Assembly (NCBI GenBank): GCA_019912395.1
Contig: JAIOIH010000086.1
Coordinates: 52,522 to 116,521 of the forward strand
Length of the DNA: 64,000 nt
From: Flavobacteriales bacterium
Lineage (GTDB): Bacteria; Bacteroidota; Bacteroidia; Flavobacteriales_F; PHOS-HE28
Direction: 5' to 3'
Part shown: positions 18,001 through 25,775 of the stretch, piece after piece
How the letters are laid out: each line of letters starts with the position of its first letter
Numbering within the stretch: position 1 is the stretch's first letter
Position numbers and translations under genes: made by a program
The notes under the pieces: model-generated
What the model was told of the DNA's origin: nothing
Seen by the model: the letters and a program-made list of their open reading frames with translations, nothing else
Database searches by the model: none

Positions 18001-19571
18001 TGCTCGTGCATCCGGCTCCGATCGCGCAGTTCACCGCTGCACCGGCCACGGGGTGTGCTCCGGTGGCGGTCACCTTCCAGGACCTCACCATCGGTGCGGC
18101 CTCCATGAACTGGCAGTTCGGTGACGGGACCTTCCAGAACGCGGGACCCGGCAATACCTCCCACAACTTCGACAATAACGGGACCGGCCCCTTGGTGTAT
18201 CCCGTCCATCTCACTGCCACGTCATCGTTCGGATGTGTGGACACTACCACGGTGCCCATCACGGTCTACCCGGCGATCGAGGCGCTGTTCCAACTGCCTG
18301 CTGAAGCCTGTTCACCGGCAGTGATCAGCCTTACGGATGAAAGCACGGGAACCGTGCAAGCCCTCTGGGACATGGGCGACGGCGTGACCTTGGTAGGCAC
18401 CGACATCACGCATACCTACGTGAACACCGGCACCACCGACATCACCTATACGGTGACCTTGACCGCCACCTCGGCATATGGTTGCACGCGCACGGCCCAG
18501 CATGATATCGTTGTACATCCGATGCCGACGGCCTCCTTCCTCGCCACACCGTTCGGGCAAGTGTATCCCAACGCCACCGTGTCGATCAACAACACCACAC
18601 CGAACGGCCAGTGGGGCTACTCATGGTCCATGGGAGACGGCAACAATTCCACGGTGGAAGACCCTGCTCCGCACACCTATGCCACATGGGGCAACTACAC
18701 CATCCTGCTCACGGTGAGCACCGGCAACTGTTCGGACACGGCCACCCAGCAGATCACGATAGACCCACCACTTCCCACGGCATCCTTTATCGGCAGCGGG
18801 GAAGGGTGCGCACCCCTGACCGTTGCATTCACGAACACTTCCCTGCTGGGACTGGGGTATCAATGGCAATTCGGGGACGGTGCAACAAGTATCGCTGAAA
18901 ACCCGGTCCATGAGTACCACACCCCCGGCACCTACACGGTATCGCTCACCGCCTTCGGCATAGGCGGCGGAACCAGTACCATGGTCAAGGTGGATTCCGT
19001 GGTGGTCCACCCCTCGGCCATGGCATTCTTCACCCTGCAGCCCTCCGAGGTGGTGGCCCCCACGCAGCCGATGTTCACGTACAACCTCAGCACGAACTCA
19101 TCGAGCTACGTATGGGATTTCGGTGACGGAAGCTTCAGCAATGATGCCGCGCCCGTTCACTACTATCAAGCTCCCGGCACCTTCGATGTCTCCCTGATCG
19201 CGAACAACGCATGGAACTGCCCGGACACGTTCAGCATACCCAGTGCGGTGACCGCGATCGCCGGTGGGGAGATCGTATTCCCGAATGCCTTCACCCCAGG
19301 GAACAACGGACCCACGGATGGCGTATACGACCCGAACAGCTTCGACAATGACATTTTCCATCCGCTGAGCGAAGGGGTCCAGGAATACAAACTACAGGTC
19401 TTCAACCGATGGGGTGAACTGTTGTTCGAGACGGAGGACATCCACAAAGGCTGGGACGGATACTACAGAGGCCACTTGTCGAAACAGGACGTATACGTCT
19501 GGAAGGCCTACGCCAAGTTCGTTACGGGTGACGAAAAACGATTAACCGGTGACCTTACACTCTTGCGATGA
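15042..19571 (+). CDS. Giant multi-PKD T9SS type B surface protein
   Basis: 1509 residues from the ATG at 15042 (15054 is also possible). Signal peptide MRSPMTFWKALFLLVSAICSAASMA precedes QCPQLF. About sixteen PKD modules follow, each with a W-x-FGDG or close variant core and a HTY...GTY strand, and many start with a GCxPLxVxF strand. The C-terminus (NAFTPGNNGPTDGVY, FNRWGELLFETED, KGWDGYYRGH) is a type B (CHU_C) sorting domain. Such proteins are exported by the T9SS and attached to the surface, where they serve as long adhesive fibres or gliding accessories. The stop overlaps the next ATG (ATGA at 19568-19571). Together with the PorP/SprF gene this forms a secretion locus in which the PorP/SprF protein is the likely dedicated partner of this substrate. 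Confidence 0.9.
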   Translation: MRSPMTFWKALFLLVSAICSAASMAQCPQLFDSNGDPSDAPVWISCSGNNFTLIIGSPTATGAYTIDWGDGSALQSGAGLTPPQTVSHVYAAAVAVYTVNFTDVSSGCVVTGTVTMEKSTSASIQIPVGGLTQVCAPQAVDFINSSTNTSPNTVFMWNFGDGTTWETYDHTNLGQVLSHTYLPGTVGCETTVRLSAENQCNTLQGGPSIATFNPIRIWDLDTANISPSATLLCWPDNEVTYLNTTNRNCLTQGNIFQRYEYWNFGDYWGAGHDSIIDWTPWPPTFPHTIAYPAIGTYEVMMLDSNYCGIDTAYVTINIVPPPSVSLTANPTPVCAGEPVNFNETTNGGANYFEWDFDDGNGFNWTSAGDQSHTFNTQGTYDVQYAASIQGATAGCADTAVVTVTVLPSPTAQFSLDQHAACTSLTTDPTNTSINAVNYLWDFGDGTTDAQFDPPPHTYSAEGDYVITLTASNNQGCDNTVTDTVHVHAVPQPVIGAQNVCEGIPAQFADLTVTAPGNPIEHWLWDFGDGSTDTVQGPEHLYASGGTYTVTLTVTTPYCSGTGTSSITVEPKPVAAISADPMNGCSPMDVTFSNASSGATNYVWYFGDGGNSNAPSPTHTYMNPGTVDSVYTARLIASTGSGCSDTATAVITVAPTVLAIFTHDAYPGCAPLDVNFTNNSTGASTSLWDFGDGTTSTETSPAHTYVNQSGVLQVMTVSLTVSNWAGCSSTSQQNITVYPAPNFSFSAQPDSGCTPLLVTFPSVLGAVNYQWDFGDGSTGGGPTPQHTYLNNTDSTLHFLVKLVATNAFGCTDSTSGVIVVHPSPVAQFNLGASTGCHPLVTTLTNASQGASSYHWSYGDGQSSDTLALVHGHGWYNYSGPGASSYPVSLTATSDHGCTNTATSTVQVYPQVNAVFVADSAGCSPMNPHFVNLSTGASSYLWTFGDGGGSVSTNPSHSYNHNGLADTLFHPVLIANSPFGCSDTATATVLVHPAPIAQFTAAPATGCAPVAVTFQDLTIGAASMNWQFGDGTFQNAGPGNTSHNFDNNGTGPLVYPVHLTATSSFGCVDTTTVPITVYPAIEALFQLPAEACSPAVISLTDESTGTVQALWDMGDGVTLVGTDITHTYVNTGTTDITYTVTLTATSAYGCTRTAQHDIVVHPMPTASFLATPFGQVYPNATVSINNTTPNGQWGYSWSMGDGNNSTVEDPAPHTYATWGNYTILLTVSTGNCSDTATQQITIDPPLPTASFIGSGEGCAPLTVAFTNTSLLGLGYQWQFGDGATSIAENPVHEYHTPGTYTVSLTAFGIGGGTSTMVKVDSVVVHPSAMAFFTLQPSEVVAPTQPMFTYNLSTNSSSYVWDFGDGSFSNDAAPVHYYQAPGTFDVSLIANNAWNCPDTFSIPSAVTAIAGGEIVFPNAFTPGNNGPTDGVYDPNSFDNDIFHPLSEGVQEYKLQVFNRWGELLFETEDIHKGWDGYYRGHLSKQDVYVWKAYAKFVTGDEKRLTGDLTLLR

Positions 19572-21169
19572 AGAATCCACAACGATCGATCTCCGTGCTC
19601 CTCCTGGCCATGGTGCTATGCGGGACCGCGCAAGCACAGCGGGGGTACAGCCGCACGCAGTACAATATGTTGGATGAGGCACGAACACTCATGGAGGCCC
19701 GTCAATGGACGGATGCCTACCGGATCTACAAGCGTTTGATCAATGTTGACACCACCTTCGCCGAGACCTACTACGGCATCGGGATGTGCGAGGCCAACAT
19801 GCCCGACAAGCATCACTTGGCTCCTGCCCGCTTCGAAGTGGCCGCTCGCTACGGCAGCATCGAGGGCACCTACCAGCTTGCGCTGGCCAGGCACCGCCAG
19901 CAGCGGTTCGCGGAGGAGATAACCTTATTGGACCATTACCGCACCGAAGTTGGCAGGGACGTGCCGAACGAAGAGGTGGACCGGCAGATCGCGATCGCGA
20001 ACACCGCGCGGGACCTCACTGCGGAACCTGTACACCTGCGCATTCGCAACATGGGTGCGGCGATCAACTCCGCAGCGCACGACTATTGCCCGCTGGTCAC
20101 CGCCGATGGCAATACCATCTACTTCACCAGCCGACGGCCCGGAACCATAGGCGGCCAGAAGGATGAAAGCGGCCAATATTACGAGGACATCTACACGGCC
20201 CAGCGCCAGAACGAGATCTGGACCCGTGCGATCAACATCCAGGCACCGGTGAATTCCACGATGCAGGATGCCACGGTGGGCCTGAGCCCTGACGGCAACG
20301 AGATGATCATCTACCGGGCAAGCGATGCCGAGCCCGACGGGGACCTCTTCATCACCCAACGCGCGGAGGGCGTCTGGCGATCACCCGAGCGCATGACCGA
20401 TCAGATCAACAGCAAGGCCCATGAACCCAGTGCGACCATTTCACCGGACGGGTCGGAGATCTATTTCACCAGTGATCGTCCGGGTGGTTTTGGTGGACGC
20501 GACCTCTACCGCATCCGCCGCCTGCCCAACGGGGAATGGAGCCTTCCCCTCAACCTCGGACCGAACATCAACACGCGCCATGACGAGGATGCCCCGTTCC
20601 TGCACAGCGACGGCACCACCCTGTTCTTCAGCAGCAATGGGCACCGGACCATGGGCGGCTTCGACATTTTCAAGGCGGCACTGTTGGATCCGGACATGAA
20701 CGTGTGGGGCGAGCCGGAAAACATGGGCTACCCGCTCAACACGGTGAATGACGACATCTACTTCTGTTTGAGCGAAGACGGGCGCACAGGCTATTTCAGT
20801 TCGGAGCGCGAAGGAGGTCTTGGAGGGCAGGACATCTACGAGGTGGTCTTCCCCACAAGCCAGATCGAATATTTACTGGTACAGGGTGTGGTGACGGACG
20901 GCAACGAGGAACCGCTGAAAGCGCGGATCATTCTTACTACGCCCGGTACGGATGAGATCTTCGGGATCTACAACACCAATGAGCGCACAGGCCGCTACGT
21001 CATGGCCGTACGCCCCGGGCAGGACTATCACATTCAGGTGAGCTCCGAAGGCTTTGCCCCCTGGGAATATGACCTGTACACGGGCGATGAGGATGTTACG
21101 GGCATGATGCTGCTGGACGTTCCCATGATCCACGGCGAAAACACCGCGGGCACGATACCGCAGCACTGA
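19568..21169 (+). CDS. TPR / PD40 beta-propeller protein with carboxypeptidase-regulatory-like domain (PorE-like, no OmpA domain)
   Basis: 533 residues with signal peptide MKNPQRSISVLLLAMVLCGTAQA. Residues 30-140 look like TPR helices (LMEARQWTDAYRIYKRLI, TYYGIGMCEANM). Residues 150-430 carry PD40 propeller blades (ADGNTIYFTSRRPGTIGG, SPDGSEIYFTSDRPGGFGGRDLYR, FSSEREGGLGGQDIYEV). A small beta-sandwich follows (VQGVVTDGNEEPLKARIIL). The order TPR-propeller-regulatory domain is that of PorE, the T9SS peptidoglycan-linking lipoprotein, but the OmpA-like domain and lipobox are missing. It is translationally coupled to the giant PKD gene and lies 4 bp before porP/sprF, so it probably works in the same export or anchoring unit. 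Confidence 0.82.
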   Translation: MKNPQRSISVLLLAMVLCGTAQAQRGYSRTQYNMLDEARTLMEARQWTDAYRIYKRLINVDTTFAETYYGIGMCEANMPDKHHLAPARFEVAARYGSIEGTYQLALARHRQQRFAEEITLLDHYRTEVGRDVPNEEVDRQIAIANTARDLTAEPVHLRIRNMGAAINSAAHDYCPLVTADGNTIYFTSRRPGTIGGQKDESGQYYEDIYTAQRQNEIWTRAINIQAPVNSTMQDATVGLSPDGNEMIIYRASDAEPDGDLFITQRAEGVWRSPERMTDQINSKAHEPSATISPDGSEIYFTSDRPGGFGGRDLYRIRRLPNGEWSLPLNLGPNINTRHDEDAPFLHSDGTTLFFSSNGHRTMGGFDIFKAALLDPDMNVWGEPENMGYPLNTVNDDIYFCLSEDGRTGYFSSEREGGLGGQDIYEVVFPTSQIEYLLVQGVVTDGNEEPLKARIILTTPGTDEIFGIYNTNERTGRYVMAVRPGQDYHIQVSSEGFAPWEYDLYTGDEDVTGMMLLDVPMIHGENTAGTIPQH

Positions 21170-21173
21170 GTTC

Positions 21174-22178
21174 ATGAGAACACGGTACGGCCTTCCCATT
21201 GCGTTGATGCTTGGCTTCTTGGGCCCCGTTACGGCCCAGGATCCGCATTTCACGCAGTTCTACGCCGCACCGACCTACCTGAGCCCGGCCTTTGCCGGCA
21301 CCACGGTCCAGAACCGGTTCGCCCTCCAGTTCCGTGATCAGTGGCCTTCCATTCCCGGCGCATTCGTGAGCTACAACCTCGCGGCCGATCAATATCTGGG
21401 GAACCTCAACAGCGGCATCGGCATCATTGCCACCCGCGACCAGGCCGGCAGCGGTGCCTTGAGCTCCACGAGCTTTTCCCTCCAATACGCCTACGAGATC
21501 CGCCTCAAGCACAAGGTGTTCCTGCGGCCCGCCTTGCAGCTCGGCTATGCGAGCCGTTCGGTGAACTATTCCAAGCTTGTGTTCAATGACCAATTGTCGC
21601 GCGGGGGAGAAGTGGCAACGTACGAGCATTACGATGGGCGCAAAAAAGGCTATTCGGACATCGGTTCGGGCCTGTTGTTCTTCACCCCGAAGATGTGGGT
21701 CGGAGTATCGTTGCAGCACATGAACGAGCCCAATCAATCCCTGTTGGAAAGTGAGGCGGTGCTGCCGCGCCAGTTCAACATGCACGGAGGGTATCGGTTC
21801 AAGCTGCGTTCCGGCGGCATGGTGCGCAAGGACCCCCAGTCCATTGTTGCGGCTTTCAACTATCGGGCACAGGGCAAATTCGACCAACTGGACATCGGTG
21901 CGTACTACGAACGGGACCCGGTCTTTGCGGGCCTTTGGTACCGTGGTCTCCCCGTAAAATACTACCAACCGGGCTATGCCAACAACGATGCGATCGCCGT
22001 TCTCGTGGGCTTCAAGGCGGGTGATTGGCGCTTCGGGTACAGCTATGATATCACCATCTCGAAGTTGGCATTGAACAGCGGTGGTGCCCACGAGATCACT
22101 ACCATTCTTGAGTTCTCGGACAAGCGCAAGAAGCGATCGATGGCGAGGAGACGGGTGGTGCCTTGTGCGAAGTTCTGA
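21174..22178 (+). CDS. PorP/SprF-family T9SS outer-membrane protein
   Basis: 334 residues. The signal peptide is followed by the family hallmark QDPHFTQFYAAPTYLSPAFAGTT, and then by beta-barrel strands with the usual motifs (RDQWPSIPGAFVSYNLAADQYL, GSGALSSTSFSLQYAYEIRL, DIGSGLLFF, VGVSLQHMNEPNQS, YSYDITISKL). PorP/SprF proteins form small outer-membrane barrels that recruit specific type B substrates such as SprB to the T9SS or hold them at the surface. Position directly after the giant type B protein and the PD40 protein fits that role. The last 15 residues (KKRSMARRRVVPCAKF) are basic, as in many family members. Confidence 0.92.
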   Translation: MRTRYGLPIALMLGFLGPVTAQDPHFTQFYAAPTYLSPAFAGTTVQNRFALQFRDQWPSIPGAFVSYNLAADQYLGNLNSGIGIIATRDQAGSGALSSTSFSLQYAYEIRLKHKVFLRPALQLGYASRSVNYSKLVFNDQLSRGGEVATYEHYDGRKKGYSDIGSGLLFFTPKMWVGVSLQHMNEPNQSLLESEAVLPRQFNMHGGYRFKLRSGGMVRKDPQSIVAAFNYRAQGKFDQLDIGAYYERDPVFAGLWYRGLPVKYYQPGYANNDAIAVLVGFKAGDWRFGYSYDITISKLALNSGGAHEITTILEFSDKRKKRSMARRRVVPCAKF

Positions 22179-22226
22179 AGCGGGACCGACGGTGGACACC
22201 GTCCGTACGGCTCGATCCAGGGGCCA

Positions 22227-22234
22227 TATATTCG
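22227..22234 (+). promoter_or_regulatory. -7 element TATATTCG
   Basis: A TAnnTTCG match immediately before an in-frame ATG at 22235 and 18 bases before the chosen ATG at 22253. It argues that the downstream ATG is the real start. Confidence 0.5.
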
Positions 22235-22252
22235 ATGTCCCAAACCCACCCC

Positions 22253-23290
22253 ATGAAGTACTCGACCCTACCCGTCATGACGGCCATGCTCCTTACGGGC
22301 AACTGTGTCGCCCAAACATTGATCGATAGCATCCCGTACCCCGGCATCAGCCAAGGGTTCTGGGGTATCGCCGTGAACGCCGATACCCTCTTCCTCGGTG
22401 CGGACTATTCCGGTGACGTGTATTTCTCCGACCACAGCGGAACCATTCTTGGCCAGCAGCCAACAGGCCACACCTTCAACCACGGGCTGATACGCCGTCC
22501 GAATTCCTATTTGATCGCGCAGGATTACACCAGCAACGGTGCGCACCTCTACGAGGTATCACATGCCGGGGCCTTGCTGAACACATGGACCTTTCCCGAC
22601 GTGATCGGAGGCCACTCATCGGGCATCGGTGATCTGTGCGCGGATGGGAATGCGGTGTGGTACACCATGTACTATCCGGATTTTGACGTGTATCCATTCG
22701 CCTACGCCTACAAGTGGGTGCCCGGCGATGCAACGCCCATTGATACGGTACCGCTCCACGGCGAGCAACCTTACGGGATCGCGTTGAAAGGCGACACCTT
22801 GTTCTACGTCACCGACGATCTGAACGGTGATGCCGAGCGGATCTATTCATACAACCTTACTAGCAACCAGGACATTGGCTTTGTGGACCTTCCGGATCCG
22901 GACGGCAACCAATCCCCACGCGGCATGTATTACGACGGCACATATCTCTACCTCGTAGCTCAGCGGATCGGGGGCAGTGCATTCGCCTACCAGACGGTCT
23001 ACATTTTCGAGTTCGATGAAACAACGAGTATCAGTGAGCTGCAACTATCTACGATACGTGTTCTTCCAAATCCAGCGGATGGTCATGTGATGCTCGAGAT
23101 CAAGCACCACGGATCAGGGAACCTACGCCTGGACGTATTCAACGCCACCGGCGTATTGGTCCATGGCGAAACCATCCTTGCCGGTCGCCATCGGATGGAT
23201 ACCTCCACGTGGGGCAATGGACTTTACTTGGTGAAGACCACCGGGGGCGACGGTTCTGTTGCTACCGGGAGGTTGGTGGTGCAACATTGA
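22253..23290 (+). CDS. Secreted beta-propeller-like protein with T9SS type A sorting domain
   Basis: 345 residues from the ATG at 22253, chosen because the promoter-like TATATTCG ends at 22234 and because the sequence then opens with a signal peptide (MKYSTLPVMTAMLLTGNCVA, mature QTLIDS). The middle holds repeats of the kind GIALKGDTLFYVTDD, GIAVNADTLFLGADY and GMYYDGTYLYLVAQ, which suggest an NHL/YVTN-like propeller. The C-terminal 75 residues (VLPNPADGHVMLEI, LDVFNATGVLVHGE, GLYLVKTTGG) form a type A T9SS sorting domain. Likely extracellular; no enzyme motif was seen. It follows the PorP/SprF gene but has its own promoter. Confidence 0.82.
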   Translation: MKYSTLPVMTAMLLTGNCVAQTLIDSIPYPGISQGFWGIAVNADTLFLGADYSGDVYFSDHSGTILGQQPTGHTFNHGLIRRPNSYLIAQDYTSNGAHLYEVSHAGALLNTWTFPDVIGGHSSGIGDLCADGNAVWYTMYYPDFDVYPFAYAYKWVPGDATPIDTVPLHGEQPYGIALKGDTLFYVTDDLNGDAERIYSYNLTSNQDIGFVDLPDPDGNQSPRGMYYDGTYLYLVAQRIGGSAFAYQTVYIFEFDETTSISELQLSTIRVLPNPADGHVMLEIKHHGSGNLRLDVFNATGVLVHGETILAGRHRMDTSTWGNGLYLVKTTGGDGSVATGRLVVQH

Positions 23291-23342
23291 TCGCACCACT
23301 CTAGACTTGGCCCTTCGGTAGTTCGCGGTTCTCCCTGACTCG

Positions 23343-23972
23343 CTATTCATATCCGTTCAACTTCAACCGTCCTTCCGGATACGCGCTGCTCATCCAATAA
23401 TGCTCGGGGTCGGTCACGATGTTGCTGACCACCGGGTTCATGTGGATATATCTGATCTTCTGGTCGATCACGTGATCGGACCATAGCTCGGTGGGGTGAC
23501 TCGTCTTCTGCCAGAACATGTACTTCTCGTTCTGCGGCTGATACTTCGCATGGAACTCGAACATGTGCAAAAGCCAATCGCGGCGACTTTCGTTCGGAAG
23601 ATCCTCCACCAGCTTCAACAAGCATTTGGCAGAATAGCTCTTCAGGTCGGGCAGCAGGTCCGACATCAAGCCTTCATCACGATACGCAACGAAGTGAATG
23701 TGGCTGGGCATGATCACATAGGCAAACAACTTCAGGCCCTTGTTCTTCTGGCTCCAAGCGAACTGCTTGATCATTTCCTCCGCCAATTCCTTGCGCGTGA
23801 ACACATCGACCCAACCAACCACGGTGATGGTCACGAAGTAGAGGGCACCATCAACATTGGCTTTGCGAATTTCGGACCTTAAGCCAAGATAGAACGTATT
23901 GTGGTCGCCGGGGGGCGACAGAATAGGAGCCACTCGGCTGGGGCCGAGCGGTTGCATGCCTTCGGCATGCAA
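23343..23972 (-). CDS. REP-associated tyrosine transposase (RAYT, IS200/IS605-like)
   Basis: The frame allows up to 209 residues. The HUH motif appears as VIMPSHIHFVA, the downstream helix with the likely nucleophile as KIRYIHMNPVVSNIV, and the N-terminal strand as DGALYFVTITVVGWVDVF. These are marks of RAYTs, single-domain transposases that process palindromic REP sequences. The only in-frame ATG before the domain is at 23972 and lies inside a hairpin repeat. A -7-like TATCTTGG at 23884-23891 lies downstream of that ATG, so the real start is probably near codon ATT 23870 (IRKANVDG), giving about 175 residues. An ATT start is rare, so the gene may be weakly expressed or degenerating. Palindromes beside it are candidate substrates. 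Confidence 0.8.
   Translation of the reverse strand: MHAEGMQPLGPSRVAPILSPPGDHNTFYLGLRSEIRKANVDGALYFVTITVVGWVDVFTRKELAEEMIKQFAWSQKNKGLKLFAYVIMPSHIHFVAYRDEGLMSDLLPDLKSYSAKCLLKLVEDLPNESRRDWLLHMFEFHAKYQPQNEKYMFWQKTSHPTELWSDHVIDQKIRYIHMNPVVSNIVTDPEHYWMSSAYPEGRLKLNGYE
23884..23891 (-). promoter_or_regulatory. -7-like element TATCTTGG of the RAYT gene
   Basis: On the minus strand TATCTTGG is one base off TAnnTTTG and lies 13 bases before the ATT codon at 23870. It sits inside the longest possible reading frame, arguing for a shorter product. Confidence 0.4.
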
Positions 23973-24044
23973 GGTTCAACGCATCACAGATGCACGCGCT
24001 CGGCCCCAGTTGAGTGCGTACTTTTTGCGAGGCCCGAGCCTCGC
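23934..24044. repeat. REP-like palindromic cluster beside the RAYT gene
   Basis: CTCGGCTGGGGCCGAGCGGT (from about 23936) and GCGCTCGGCCCCAGTTGAG (ending about 24014) form a long imperfect inverted repeat. Between them lies a perfect hairpin, GCATGCC-TTC-GGCATGC. A second hairpin, GCGAGGC-CCGA-GCCTCGC, occupies 24027-24044. Placement next to a RAYT gene is typical of REP/BIME structures. Confidence 0.6.
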
Positions 24045-24091
24045 TCAACCAAGCACGTGAAACCGATGGTTGCCCTCGTTGATGGCGACCA

Positions 24092-25069
24092 TCAATACCC
24101 ACCACCTCCACCCTGCCCCCGCTCGATGGGGTGCCACGTGGTCTTCACCTCCTGCGTGTCGAGGATGAAGTAAGGTGACTGACCTTCCTCCTTGCTCCAG
24201 TCGGAAATCCTTGGCACAATGAGCCGCTTCATGTTAACGGCTGCTTCGGTGCCGAGCATGGTCTTCTCTTCCTTGGTGGGATCAGCAACAACCATGGCGT
24301 TGATGTCCATGTGCGTCACCAGCGGCTTCAGCAGCTCGCTGCGGAAACCAGTGAGCAGGTTCACCACGCCGCCCGGCAGATCGCTGGTGGCAAGCACTTC
24401 CGCGAAGGTGACGGCTGGCAACGGATGCTCCTCACTGGCTACGACAACGGCTGTGTTTCCACCCGCGATGATCGGTGCCACCACACTCACCAGGCCGATG
24501 AGGCCGGAGCTGCCGGGGCACATTACGCCCACCACACCGGTGGGTTCCTGCACGCTGAAGTTGAAGTGCGAGCTGTTGGTGGGGTTCACGCTGCTGAACA
24601 CGGCCTGGTACTTATCGCACCAGCCGGCATAGTGGACCCAGCGATCAATGGCGGTGGTCACTTCGGCCTCGGCCTGCTTCCGTGTGGCGCCATGGAGCAC
24701 CAGCTCATGAACGAACTGAGCACTGCGGCCTTCGAGCATCTCACCGATGCGGTAGAGGATCTGTCCGCGGTTGAAGGCGCTACGACCGCTCCACGCCCCA
24801 AATGCCTTGCGCGCGGCGACCACGCTCTCGCGCACGTCCTTGCGGCTGCTGCGGCACACGTTGGCCAGCGGCTTGCCATCGGCATCCTTCGGCTGGTAGT
24901 AGCGACCGCTTTCGGTCCGCGGGAACTTGCCACCGATGAAGATCTTGTAGGTCTTCATCACGGGGAGGCGTTCGGCTTTCGCAGCAGTACCAGTAGTGGC
25001 GTGTCCGTTATGGGAAGGCTTTTCGGCCTTGGCGGATGGGGATGTAGGCTTGGTCGCGATCTTGGCCAT
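24092..25069 (-). CDS. Short aldehyde dehydrogenase-family protein lacking the catalytic half
   Basis: 325 residues. After a Lys/Ala/Pro-rich N-terminus (about 37 residues) comes an aldehyde dehydrogenase NAD-binding domain: YKIFIGGKFPRTESGRYY, NRGQILYRIGEMLEGR, VQEPTGVVGVMCPG and PIIAGGNTAVVVAS. The protein ends in FILDTQEVKTTWHPIE, where flavobacterial relatives also end, so it is not truncated in this strain. The catalytic cysteine region is absent, so a role as partner or modulator of the full-length enzyme is more likely than catalysis. In related genomes this gene usually follows a full aldehyde dehydrogenase gene directly. Here that gene is at 32288-33742, with accessory DNA in between. 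A TAACTTTG promoter element lies 19 bases upstream of the ATG. Confidence 0.85.
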   Translation of the reverse strand: MAKIATKPTSPSAKAEKPSHNGHATTGTAAKAERLPVMKTYKIFIGGKFPRTESGRYYQPKDADGKPLANVCRSSRKDVRESVVAARKAFGAWSGRSAFNRGQILYRIGEMLEGRSAQFVHELVLHGATRKQAEAEVTTAIDRWVHYAGWCDKYQAVFSSVNPTNSSHFNFSVQEPTGVVGVMCPGSSGLIGLVSVVAPIIAGGNTAVVVASEEHPLPAVTFAEVLATSDLPGGVVNLLTGFRSELLKPLVTHMDINAMVVADPTKEEKTMLGTEAAVNMKRLIVPRISDWSKEEGQSPYFILDTQEVKTTWHPIERGQGGGGGY

Positions 25070-25088
25070 GGAGATGGTGGTTCGTAGC

Positions 25089-25096
25089 CAAAGTTA
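25089..25096 (-). promoter_or_regulatory. -7 element TAACTTTG
   Basis: Exact match to TAnnTTTG on the minus strand, 19 bases before the ATG of the short aldehyde dehydrogenase gene at 25069. The gene is therefore transcribed separately from its usual upstream partner. Confidence 0.65.
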
Positions 25097-25253
25097 AGCC
25101 CATGGGCTGAAGTGCCTGCGTCGGCGGGAATTGTTACCGAGCGGAGAACATGTGATCCATCGGGGAAGGGCTTTTGTACCGGTTCCGGCCTGTCGGAAAG
25201 TAACCTGCGTGCCCTGCGCTGCGGACGTCCGAATGAGCGTTCCCCGCGACCGT

Positions 25254-25709
25254 TCACGCCCCGTACTTCAGCACCATCCCGATCTGCCCCGCGTGGTAGG
25301 CCGTATGCGTGGAGATGCGGCCCAGCGCTTCGGCCTTGGTCTTGCGTCCGAACTCCTTCGTCTCGATCACCATGTCCCAGTCGGCATCGCTCTGTGCGGC
25401 AATGGCGCGTTCGAGCACCTCGGCACTTTCCCGCACATACGTCTTCAACACGGCGAGGTCTGTCCATTCGCCAGTGTCGCGCCCCTTGGCCACAGTGCTC
25501 GCATAAACCTGCACACCAGCCAGCCCGAACACGTTCTTGGCGAAGAGCAGTTCCACATCGCCGATGTGCCGCAGCAGGAAACCGATGCTGTTCGGGCCGG
25601 GCACCAGCTTCTTCCTGAGGTCGGCCTCCGAGAGCTTGTCCAACAGGTTGGTGAATCGGGTGCGGCCTTCTTTCCAGAGGGCGAGGTGGGAGGTGGTGCG
25701 GGGATGCAT
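25254..25709 (-). CDS. DinB-family (YfiT-like) protein
   Basis: 151 residues forming a predicted four-helix bundle. Putative metal ligands are the His of LLRHIGDVELLF (about residue 48) and the two His of HTAYHAGQIGMVLKY near the C-terminus, matching the three-His site of DinB/YfiT proteins. The superfamily includes metal-dependent thiol-S-transferases, but most members lack a known substrate. It is unrelated to DNA polymerase IV despite the name. The gene lies downstream of acr3 on the same strand, 66 bp away, so the two may be co-transcribed. Confidence 0.85.
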   Translation of the reverse strand: MHPRTTSHLALWKEGRTRFTNLLDKLSEADLRKKLVPGPNSIGFLLRHIGDVELLFAKNVFGLAGVQVYASTVAKGRDTGEWTDLAVLKTYVRESAEVLERAIAAQSDADWDMVIETKEFGRKTKAEALGRISTHTAYHAGQIGMVLKYGA

Positions 25710-25775
25710 GTCAAGGTGTATGAAAAGTTCAAAGAACCATGCGGATCAACGAAGGAACTCGGACGTGGTGGTCGT

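Noticed and set aside
24092..25069. Truncated aldehyde dehydrogenase pseudogene
   Set aside because: The end (WHPIE) coincides with the usual end of this short flavobacterial family as I know it, and the gene has an exact promoter element, so it is not a truncation.
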